Assembly (NCBI GenBank): GCA_026985615.1
Contig: JALSQD010000024.1
Location: forward strand, 1 to 15,533
DNA: 15,533 nucleotides
From: Thermaceae bacterium
GTDB lineage: Bacteria > Deinococcota > Deinococci > Deinococcales > Marinithermaceae
Direction of reading: 5' to 3'
Shown piece after piece: positions 6,040-11,503 of the stretch. The notes under the pieces were generated by a model that was not told where the DNA came from, made no database searches, and saw nothing but the letters and a program-made list of their open reading frames with translations. Made by a program: the position numbers and the translations under genes. Each line of letters begins with the position of its first letter. The stretch's first letter is position 1.

Positions 6040-7182
6040 TCATGCCATCACCCACTCCCTCAATATCCCGTCCAGCCCTTCTAGCGTAAGCTGCCCGCGG
6101 TCGGCCAGCTCCTTGATGCGGTGGGTAAGTCGGTGCAGTTCCTCCTCGCCGAAGGAGAGCCCCAGCTCCTCAGCCCGCTTCTTGATGGCGGCGCGGCCGG
6201 TGAGGCGGCTGGCCACGATCAGCTTGCGGCTCACCCCGAAGACCTCGGGGTCGTAGGCCTCGTAGGACTCGGGGTTGAGGTAGATGGCCTTCAGGTGCAT
6301 GCCGGCCTTGTGGCTGAAGGCCGTTGCCCCGGTGATGTAGTTGTTGAAGGGGATTTCCACCCCCACCATGCGGGCGATCATGCGGTCGAGCTCGGGCAGC
6401 ATTTCCAGGCGGTACTTGCTTTGCACGTAGTCGGGTTGGACGGTGTACATCCGCGCCAGGAAACCCCCCAGCGGGGTGATGCCGTTGCGCTCGCCGATGC
6501 CCAGGATTGCCGTGTCCACGTGGGTGGCCCCGGCCTCGATGGCCTCGAAGGCATTGGCGATGGCACCACCGGTGTCGTTGTGGCCGTGGAACTCGATGTC
6601 CACCTCGGGGCCGATGGCCCGTCGCACCTCACGCACCAGGGTGTAGACCTGGCGCGGCGTGGCTACGCCCACGGTGTCGGCCAGCCCCACCCGGTCCACG
6701 TAGGGCGCGACCGCGCGGTAGACCTCCAGCAGGTCGTGCTCGTCGGAGCGGAAGGTGTCTTCGGCCGAAAAGCGCACCTCCACCTCCGGCGCTTGCTCGC
6801 GGATGAAGGTGATGACCTCGAGCGCCTCCTCGATGATGCGCGGAACGTCGCGGCCGTGGGCGGCGCGCAGGTACTTGCTGGTGCCGAAGAGCAGGTCGAT
6901 GCCCTGGACGCCGGTCTCGAGCGCTGCCTCGGCGGCGTCCCTGCGGGTCTGAATGTGGGTGATCACCCTGGCCCCAAGCCCCAGGTTCGCCACCACCCGG
7001 GCGTCGTGGGCCGACTGGGGCGAGGCCACCGGGGTGGTCACCTCCAGGTATTCGATGCCGAAGGCGTCGAGCGCCTTGGCGATTTCTACCTTGTCGTCGG
7101 TAGAAAAATGCGCCCGCTCGAACTGCTCGCCTTCGCGCAGCGTGGAATCGATGATGGCCCACCTTCGTTCCTGCTCGATCAT
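6040..7182 (-). CDS. hcs: Homocitrate synthase
   Basis: A 380-aa enzyme for the first step of the AAA lysine pathway: acetyl-CoA plus 2-oxoglutarate gives homocitrate. It has the DRE-TIM fold. Key residues visible are IDSTLREGEQFE (11-22, with the catalytic Arg16 and metal-binding Glu17) and the metal-binding His199/His201 of EFHGHNDTGG. GVQGIDLLFGTSKYLRAAHG (91-110) and the C-terminal SHKAGMHLKA segment are also seen. The C-terminal domain ends QLTLEGLDGILREWVMA, close to Thermus Hcs, and feedback inhibition by lysine is known for the family. The ATG is preceded by GGGAGGTGA at 7188-7196. It is the first structural gene after a lysine-codon leader and attenuator. Isopropylmalate or citramalate synthase are unlikely given the neighbours. 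Confidence 0.96.
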   Translation of the reverse strand: MIEQERRWAIIDSTLREGEQFERAHFSTDDKVEIAKALDAFGIEYLEVTTPVASPQSAHDARVVANLGLGARVITHIQTRRDAAEAALETGVQGIDLLFGTSKYLRAAHGRDVPRIIEEALEVITFIREQAPEVEVRFSAEDTFRSDEHDLLEVYRAVAPYVDRVGLADTVGVATPRQVYTLVREVRRAIGPEVDIEFHGHNDTGGAIANAFEAIEAGATHVDTAILGIGERNGITPLGGFLARMYTVQPDYVQSKYRLEMLPELDRMIARMVGVEIPFNNYITGATAFSHKAGMHLKAIYLNPESYEAYDPEVFGVSRKLIVASRLTGRAAIKKRAEELGLSFGEEELHRLTHRIKELADRGQLTLEGLDGILREWVMA

Positions 7183-7199
7183 CCCTTCACCTCCCGGCC

Positions 7200-7234
7200 A
7201 AAAAAGAACCGGCCTGCAAACGTTTGCAGGCCGG
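7200..7234 (-). terminator. Intrinsic terminator of the lys attenuator
   Basis: A perfect inverted repeat (arms CCGGCCTGCAAAC and GTTTGCAGGCCGG, 7209-7234) is followed, in the direction of hcs transcription, by TTCTTTTTT (7208-7200). It ends only 4 nt before the hcs ribosome-binding site. A rho-independent terminator here, between promoter and first gene, is the output element of an attenuator. Confidence 0.93.
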
Positions 7235-7271
7235 AGGCGTGGCGCGTGCTAGGCTAGCCCGCTCCTCCGGC
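7230..7271 (-). promoter_or_regulatory. Antiterminator of the lys leader
   Basis: On the transcript, GCCGGAGG (7271-7264, inside leader codons 11-13) is perfectly complementary to CCTCCGGC (7237-7230). The latter includes the first five bases of the terminator's 5' arm. The two hairpins are therefore mutually exclusive. A ribosome reaching the leader stop (7254-7256) would cover GCCGGAGG and allow the terminator. One stalled at Lys codons 7-8 would leave it largely free and favour read-through. Pairing is seen; the regulatory outcome is inferred, and leader-peptide attenuation of lysine genes is known in Thermus. Confidence 0.82.
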
Positions 7272-7301
7272 GCATAGTTTTTTGGCCTCCTGGTACTTCA
7301 T
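7254..7301 (-). CDS. Lysine leader peptide
   Basis: A 15-residue open frame, MKYQEAKKLCAGGAG, ends in TAG. Three of its residues are Lys, with two consecutive AAA codons at positions 7-8. It precedes the mutually exclusive hairpins and hcs, so the peptide itself probably has no function beyond sensing charged tRNA-Lys. The ATG begins only 8 nt after the -10 box, and no ribosome-binding site fits between them, so the mRNA is probably leaderless. Confidence 0.87.
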   Translation of the reverse strand: MKYQEAKKLCAGGAG

Positions 7302-7309
7302 GGTTCGCA

Positions 7310-7338
7310 ATATTATTCAAGCTACGTTCGGTTGTCAA
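7310..7338 (-). promoter_or_regulatory. Promoter of the lysine cluster
   Basis: A consensus -35 TTGACA (7338-7333) and a near-consensus -10 TAATAT (7315-7310) are separated by the optimal 17 bp. Transcription should begin at about 7303-7301, at or next to the leader ATG. It drives the attenuator, hcs and the genes after it. Confidence 0.92.
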
Positions 7339-7356
7339 GGGGCTTGGGGTAGTAGG

Positions 7357-7444
7357 TGCACGGTACGTAGTACGTGGTACGTGGTAATCGGTAAGACCCG
7401 CGGCTTGAGGCCTGTGGTCAGTGCTTGTAGCTCGTGGCACGTGG
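7357..7444. repeat. Degenerate heptad array upstream of the lys promoter
   Basis: Units include TGCACGG, TACGTAG, TACGTGG, TACGTGG and TAATCGG (7357-7391). After a less regular part come CCTGTGG (7411-7417), CTTGTAG, CTCGTGG and CACGTGG (7424-7444), ending in TACTTTTTT. These are the same orientation and unit types as the arrays at 3633 and 5931. This lies in the gene-free stretch 7302-7670, together with the opposite-orientation array at 7579-7613. Between them I see only a small hairpin (7500-7514, arms CCCTCT/AGAGGG). Confidence 0.75.
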
Positions 7445-7578
7445 TACTTTTTCGTCGTGACAATGAAGCCGTCGGCCGAGTTGAAGTGAAAGCAAGACAC
7501 CCTCTCCAAGAGGGGAGGTTTGGGTAGAGGTTGCTGGCAATGCAATAGCCAAAAGCCGGTGGCCAGTACACAGCCAAC

Positions 7579-7613
7579 CTACACCCCACCTCCCACCTCC
7601 TACGCCCTACAAC
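7579..7613. repeat. Heptad array, opposite orientation
   Basis: Five tandem 7-bp units (CTACACC, CCACCTC, CCACCTC, CTACGCC, CTACAAC) keep a strict 7-bp period and a CYAC core. They probably form the partner of the array at 7357-7444, as at the other loci, but with a longer spacer. Confidence 0.75.
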
Positions 7614-7620
7614 CCAAGCA

Positions 7621-7663
7621 GCATAAGCCGGGCCCTGCCCGGCTTATGCGCGGCTTGTGCGCA
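7621..7663 (-). terminator. Strong tandem hairpins after the small basic gene
   Basis: Positions 7621-7633 and 7637-7649 are perfectly complementary over 13 bp (arm GCATAAGCCGGGC, 3-nt loop). A smaller hairpin TGCGC/GCGCA (7647-7651, 7659-7663) abuts it. They follow the stop of the minus-strand gene at 7671 by a few nt and may terminate it, but the run of T's is poor, so an mRNA-stabilising role is equally possible. Confidence 0.6.
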
Positions 7664-7670
7664 GCAATGT

Positions 7671-7808
7671 TTACCTGCGCCCGGAGAACCAGCGCCAGCG
7701 CCGCGGCGGGTGCGCGAGGTGCAGCGGCTCCGGGTTGAACTGGGCACGCTTGCCGTGAATCCGCAGAACCAGCTTGGCTACGGTACGGGTACGCGGGTTC
7801 CTGAGCAT
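7671..7808 (-). CDS. Small basic protein of 45 residues
   Basis: A 45-aa reading frame beginning MLRNPRTRTVAKLVLRIHGK and ending PRRWRWFSGRR. It is strongly basic (11 Arg, 2 Lys) with a Trp-rich C-terminus, and I do not recognise it. It is supported as a real gene by a near-ideal Shine-Dalgarno (AAGGAGGA, 7813-7820), a good promoter (7828-7857) and hairpins directly after the stop. The charge suggests nucleic-acid or membrane-surface binding, but this is a guess. It lies alone between cmk and the lys promoter region. Confidence 0.72.
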   Translation of the reverse strand: MLRNPRTRTVAKLVLRIHGKRAQFNPEPLHLAHPPRRWRWFSGRR

Positions 7809-7827
7809 AGGGTCCTCCTTGCCGCTT

Positions 7828-7857
7828 AGGTTAGCGGCGCAGGCTCGGGAATGTCAA
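7828..7857 (-). promoter_or_regulatory. Promoter of the small basic gene
   Basis: A consensus -35 TTGACA (7857-7852), an 18-bp spacer and -10 TAACCT (7833-7828) precede the Shine-Dalgarno and ATG of the 45-residue gene. The flanking 7858-7922 holds no further feature I can name. Confidence 0.78.
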
Positions 7858-7922
7858 GTATTCCGGTTGGTTTTTAGGTAAATGAAAGCGATAACTGTTC
7901 GTTTTACCAGCTATCCCGAAGC

Positions 7923-8582
7923 TCAAGCCTCCCGGGGGAGAACGTTCTTGGGCAGGTAGCGCATCAGTGCGCCCACGACCTCCTCGAGCGTAAGCTCGCT
8001 GGTGTCGAGCACCAGCGCGTCCTCCGCGGGCGCCGACTGCTTGGCGTCGCGCTCGTCGCGCATCTTGAGCATCTTCTCAATGGCGGCCACATCGTCCGAC
8101 CGCTCGCGGGCACGGCGGCGGGCGCGCACCTCGGGGCTGGCGGTCAGGTAGAACTTGTATGGCGCGTGGGGGAAGACGGCGGTGCCCATGTCGCGCCCCT
8201 CGACCACGAAGGGCGGGGGCACCTCGCGCAGGCGGGCGTTGACGTAGGCGCGCACCCGCGGGTGCCGGGCCACCGCGCTCACCACCGCGTCCACCGCGTC
8301 GGTGTGCAGGTGGGGGGTGAGGTCTTCGTCGCCGGCGTAGACGCGGTTGCCCTCGGCGTCGGGCTCGAGCCTCAGCGGACGGCGCTCGAGCAGGCGCACG
8401 ATGGCCTCCTCGTCGTCGGGGTCCACCCCGTGGCGCAGCACCTGGTAGGCCACGCCGCGGTAGAGCAGGCCGCTCGAAACGTAGGGCACGCGCAAAGCGC
8501 GCGCCAGCAAGCGGGCCACGCTCGACTTGCCCGAGGCTCCGGGCCCGTCGATCGTGACGATGAGGGGCTGTGCTTCGTCCAC
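7923..8582 (-). CDS. cmk: Cytidylate kinase
   Basis: A 219-aa bacterial (d)CMP kinase that phosphorylates CMP and dCMP with ATP, supplying pyrimidine nucleotides in the cytoplasm. The P-loop is GPGASGKSS (13-21). The substrate-region sequence VPYVSSGLLYRGVAY follows, then the VVEGRDMGTAVFPHAPYKFYLTASPEVRARRR segment of the NMP-kinase core and lid, and the closing DALVLDTSELTLEEVV. Length is normal for the family. The start is GTG at 8582, 8 nt after the -10 box TTTAGT, so the transcript may be leaderless, although GGGAAG could act as a weak ribosome-binding site. It diverges from lipB across a 56-bp spacer. Confidence 0.94.
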   Translation of the reverse strand: MDEAQPLIVTIDGPGASGKSSVARLLARALRVPYVSSGLLYRGVAYQVLRHGVDPDDEEAIVRLLERRPLRLEPDAEGNRVYAGDEDLTPHLHTDAVDAVVSAVARHPRVRAYVNARLREVPPPFVVEGRDMGTAVFPHAPYKFYLTASPEVRARRRARERSDDVAAIEKMLKMRDERDAKQSAPAEDALVLDTSELTLEEVVGALMRYLPKNVLPREA

Positions 8583-8590
8583 CGCTTCCC

Positions 8591-8620
8591 ACTAAACCCA
8601 GTCGGGGCGGGGTTTGTCAA
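8591..8620 (-). promoter_or_regulatory. Promoter of cmk
   Basis: -35 TTGACA (8620-8615), an 18-bp spacer and -10 TTTAGT (8596-8591) lie in the short divergent spacer. The start codon is 8 nt beyond the -10. Confidence 0.72.
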
Positions 8621-8626
8621 CGCAAG

Positions 8627-8632
8627 TAGACT
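8627..8632 (+). promoter_or_regulatory. -10 box of lipB
   Basis: TAGACT ends 6 nt before the lipB GTG, with no Shine-Dalgarno between. This spacing fits leaderless transcripts, which are common in Deinococcus-Thermus. No convincing -35 is seen. It faces away from the overlapping cmk promoter. Confidence 0.6.
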
Positions 8633-8638
8633 GAGAAC

Positions 8639-9298
8639 GTGGACTTCGCGGTGGAAGACTGGGGCCTCGTCCCCTACGCCGAGGCCTGGGAACGCCAAAA
8701 AACGCTGCACGCCGCGGTCACCTCAGGCCGCCGCCCACCCACGCTGGTGCTTACCGAGCACCCCCGCACCCTCACCCTGGGCCGGGCCGCCACCGGCGAG
8801 AACCTGCTCTTCGCCGAGTCCTGGTACCGCCAGCAGGGCTTCGAGGTCTTCTGGGTCGAGCGCGGCGGCGACGTGACCTACCACGGCCCCGGGCAGCTGG
8901 TGGCCTACCCTATCTTCCCAGTGGCGCGGCGGGTGCGCGACTTCTTGCGGCTTTTGGAAGCGGTGGTCATGGATGTGGCCGCCAGCTACGGCATCGAGAG
9001 CTACGCCACCCCCGGCTACGCCGGCGTCTGGGTGGGCGAGGAAAAGCTGGCCGCCTTCGGCGTGGCCGTCAAGCAGGGCGTGGCGCTACACGGGCTCGCG
9101 CTCAACGTGAACACCAACCTGGCTGACTTCGAGGTGATCGTTCCCTGCGGCATCAAGGACAAGGGCGTGACCAGCCTGCAGAGGCTGCTGAGCCGCGAGC
9201 TGGAGATGGGCGAGGTCAAGGAGCGGCTCACCGCCGCCTTTCGGGCGCGTTTCACCGACGTGAGCGCCCCCACGCTGCCCCCGAGCGGGCGAGGGTAA
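8639..9298 (+). CDS. lipB: Lipoyl(octanoyl) transferase
   Basis: A 219-aa LipB that moves the octanoyl group from acyl-carrier protein to lipoyl domains of 2-oxoacid dehydrogenases and glycine cleavage H protein. Signatures are TEHPRTLTLGRA (39-50), RGGDVTYHGPGQ (75-86), the Lys136 region EKLAAFGVAV, HGLALNVNTNL (151-161) and the catalytic Cys170 in VPCGIKDKGVTS. The GTG start at 8639 gives the usual N-terminus. lipA follows after 10 nt, so the two steps of lipoate assembly are co-transcribed. Confidence 0.96.
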   Translation: MDFAVEDWGLVPYAEAWERQKTLHAAVTSGRRPPTLVLTEHPRTLTLGRAATGENLLFAESWYRQQGFEVFWVERGGDVTYHGPGQLVAYPIFPVARRVRDFLRLLEAVVMDVAASYGIESYATPGYAGVWVGEEKLAAFGVAVKQGVALHGLALNVNTNLADFEVIVPCGIKDKGVTSLQRLLSRELEMGEVKERLTAAFRARFTDVSAPTLPPSGRG

Positions 9299-9308
9299 GC
9301 TGGAGGGG

Positions 9309-10283
9309 ATGAAAAAGGTTTCCCTGACCGACCCCGAGACCGGCCGTACCCGCGAGGTGCCGGTGGTCGAGGGCGGCGTGAAGACGAAGCGGGCCGAGCC
9401 GGTGGACCGCAACAAACCCGCCTGGCTCAAGGCCCCGCTGCCCACGGGCGGCACCTACGCCCGGCTCAAGGGGCTGGTGCAGGAGCTCGAGCTCCACACC
9501 GTCTGCCAGGAGGCGCGCTGCCCCAACGTGGGCGAGTGCTGGGTCCACGGCACCGCCACGTTGATGATCCTGGGCAAGGTCTGCACCCGCGCCTGCAAGT
9601 TCTGCGCGGTCTCCACCGGCAATCCCGCCGGCTGGGTGGACCTCCACGAGCCCGAGCGGGTGGCCCGGGCAGTGGACGAGCTGAACCTCCAGTACGTCGT
9701 GCTCACCAGCGTCGACCGCGACGACCTCCTCGACGGCGGCGCGGGGCAGTTCGCGGCCGTGGTGCGCGCCATCAAGGCCCGCACGCCGGGCGTGCGGGTG
9801 GAGGCGCTTACCCCAGACTTCCAGGGCAACCCAGAGGCTGTGCGCACGGTTATGGAAAGCGGCCTCGACGTCTTCGCCCACAACCTGGAGACGGTGCGCC
9901 GCCTCACCCCGCGCGTGCGCGACCCCCGCGCCGGCTACGACCAGAGCCTGGCGGTGCTCGAGCTCGCGGGGCGGCTCGCGCGCGAGCGCGAACCCCGCGT
10001 TCTCACCAAGTCGAGCCTGATGGTGGGCCTGGGCGAGACCGACGCCGAGATTGCCGAGGCCATGGACGACCTGCGCACCGTGGGGGTGGAGATCCTCACG
10101 ATCGGGCAGTACCTCCGCCCCACCCCGCACCACCTGCCGGTGGAGCGCTACGTGACGCCCGAGGAATTCGAGGACTACCGTCGCCTGGGCCTGGAAAAGG
10201 GCTTCGTAGAGGTCTTCTCGGGTCCGCTGGTGCGCAGCAGCTACCGCGCCGAACGGGTGTTCAAGGAGGCCCAGGGTGGCTAA
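9309..10283 (+). CDS. lipA: Lipoyl synthase
   Basis: A 324-aa radical-SAM enzyme that inserts two sulfurs into the octanoyl chain to make lipoyl cofactor. The auxiliary cluster ligands are Cys66, Cys71 and Cys77 (CQEARCPNVGEC). The radical-SAM cluster ligands are Cys92, Cys96 and Cys99 (CTRACKFC). The C-terminal RSSYRA contains the serine that ligates the auxiliary cluster. VLTSVDRDDLLDGGAGQF and TKSSLMVGLGE are also typical. The GGAGGGG run touches the ATG, a tight spacing for a ribosome-binding site, so reinitiation from lipB may help. The stop overlaps the next gene by 8 nt. Confidence 0.97.
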   Translation: MKKVSLTDPETGRTREVPVVEGGVKTKRAEPVDRNKPAWLKAPLPTGGTYARLKGLVQELELHTVCQEARCPNVGECWVHGTATLMILGKVCTRACKFCAVSTGNPAGWVDLHEPERVARAVDELNLQYVVLTSVDRDDLLDGGAGQFAAVVRAIKARTPGVRVEALTPDFQGNPEAVRTVMESGLDVFAHNLETVRRLTPRVRDPRAGYDQSLAVLELAGRLAREREPRVLTKSSLMVGLGETDAEIAEAMDDLRTVGVEILTIGQYLRPTPHHLPVERYVTPEEFEDYRRLGLEKGFVEVFSGPLVRSSYRAERVFKEAQGG

Positions 10284-10602
10284 GCGCGTTTGGGAGGCGG
10301 GCGTCTTCGTCCTTTTCGCGGTGGTGGGCGCGCTCAGCCACGGGCGCGAGGTGACCCTTCTGGGCGTGCTCGAGAACGCGGCGCCGCTGTGGCTCGCCTG
10401 GGTGCTGCTGGCGCTGTGGCGCGACCCCTACGAAGGGCCGCTGGTGAACCTCCTCATCGTCTGGGCGCTGGCCCTGCCGCTGGGGGTGCTGCTGCGCTCC
10501 TGGATCGTGAGTTCGGAGGTCTCGCTCGCGATGCTACCGTTTCTGTTGATCGCGATGGCGTTCACCCTGCCGCTCGCCTGGCTGGGGCGAAAACTGGCCT
10601 AG
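10276..10602 (+). CDS. DUF3054-like small membrane protein
   Basis: A 108-aa integral membrane protein with about four hydrophobic segments (roughly 8-22, 31-47, 56-75 and 84-102). GALSHGRE after the first helix and the overall spacing resemble DUF3054 proteins, a family of unknown function; this assignment is from memory. It starts with GTG inside the last codons of lipA, and AAGGAGG (10263-10269) lies at a good distance. It is therefore translationally coupled to lipA, although no link to lipoate is known. Confidence 0.72.
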   Translation: MAKRVWEAGVFVLFAVVGALSHGREVTLLGVLENAAPLWLAWVLLALWRDPYEGPLVNLLIVWALALPLGVLLRSWIVSSEVSLAMLPFLLIAMAFTLPLAWLGRKLA

Positions 10603-10603
10603 C

Positions 10604-10609
10604 TATACT
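10604..10609 (+). promoter_or_regulatory. -10 box before the dehydrogenase gene
   Basis: TATACT begins 1 nt after the stop of the upstream gene and ends 6 nt before the ATG at 10616. It fits a leaderless promoter giving the dehydrogenase its own transcript. The intervening GAGGG could instead serve as a Shine-Dalgarno on a read-through mRNA. Confidence 0.55.
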
Positions 10610-10615
10610 GAGGGC

Positions 10616-11494
10616 ATGAAACCCAAAGTGGCGTTCCTGGGGCTCGGGGCCATGGGCTATCCCATGGCCTGCAACCTGCAAAAGGCCGGCTACCCCACCC
10701 TCGTCTGGAACCGCACCGCCAAGAAAACCGAACAACACGCCTCCGCCTGCGGCACCACCGCGGTGGGGCTCGAAGCCGCGGCGATGGCCGACGTGATCTT
10801 CAGCTGCCTTCCCACCTCGCGCGAGGTGGCCGAGCTGGTGGCGCGGATGCGCCCGCACCTGCGCAAGGGCAGCGTCTGGGTGGACTGCACCTCGGGCGAC
10901 CCCGAGGCCAGCCGCCAGATCGCGCGCGAGCTGGAAGAGGCGGGCGTCACCTTTCTCGACGCTCCGGTGTCGGGCGGCACCGACGGCGCGGAAAAGGGAA
11001 CGCTCACCGTCATGGTGGGCGGCCCCGAAGAGGCCTTCGAGCGGATCAGGCCGGTGCTCGAGGCCGTGGGCAAGAAGATCGTCCACGTCGGTCCCGTGGG
11101 AGCCGGTCACGCCCTCAAGGCGGTGAACAACACCCTGCTGGCGGTCAATCTCTGGGCCGCGGGCGAGGGGCTGGCGGCGCTGGTGAAGCAGGGGGTGGAC
11201 CCGCGCGTGGCGCTTGCGGTCATCAACGCCTCCAGCGGTCGCTCCAACGCCACCGAGAACCTGATTCCCGAGCGCGTGATCACGCGCGCCTGGCCCAACA
11301 CCTTCAAGCTCGGCCTGCTCGCCAAGGACGTGGGCATCGGCATGAAGGTACTCGACGGCGCCGAGCTCCCCGCCCCCTTGCTGCGCCTCACCCACGAGGT
11401 CTACCAGATGGCCAAGGGCGAGATCGGACCCGACGCCGACCATGCCGAAGCCCTCAAGCTAATTGAACGCTGGGCCGGGGTGGAAATCGCCTGA
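10616..11494 (+). CDS. 3-hydroxyisobutyrate dehydrogenase family oxidoreductase
   Basis: A 292-aa NAD(P)-dependent beta-hydroxyacid dehydrogenase. The Rossmann motif is GLGAMGYPMA (9-18). DAPVSGGTDGAEKGTLTVMV (115-134) is the substrate-binding signature, and Lys168 in GAGHALKAVNN is the catalytic lysine. The all-alpha C-terminal domain holds LLAKDVGIGM. The likely substrate is 3-hydroxyisobutyrate from valine breakdown, but tartronate semialdehyde, gamma-hydroxybutyrate or a related compound cannot be excluded from sequence. If valine catabolism is right, the pathway uses a lipoylated branched-chain dehydrogenase, which would make the lipA/lipB neighbourhood sensible. It converges with the following lipoprotein gene, with 9 bp between the stops. 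Confidence 0.88.
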   Translation: MKPKVAFLGLGAMGYPMACNLQKAGYPTLVWNRTAKKTEQHASACGTTAVGLEAAAMADVIFSCLPTSREVAELVARMRPHLRKGSVWVDCTSGDPEASRQIARELEEAGVTFLDAPVSGGTDGAEKGTLTVMVGGPEEAFERIRPVLEAVGKKIVHVGPVGAGHALKAVNNTLLAVNLWAAGEGLAALVKQGVDPRVALAVINASSGRSNATENLIPERVITRAWPNTFKLGLLAKDVGIGMKVLDGAELPAPLLRLTHEVYQMAKGEIGPDADHAEALKLIERWAGVEIA

Positions 11495-11503
11495 GCGCCG
11501 CGT

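Noticed and set aside
7249..7589. Minus-strand open frames with phrases such as YHVPRATSTDHRPQ
   Set aside because: They arise from reading the heptad arrays, whose 7-bp period produces protein-like repeats in all frames; no start signals support them.
3633..7613. CRISPR array as an explanation for the regular repeats
   Set aside because: Units are 7 bp, directly tandem and degenerate, with no spacers of constant length and no cas genes.
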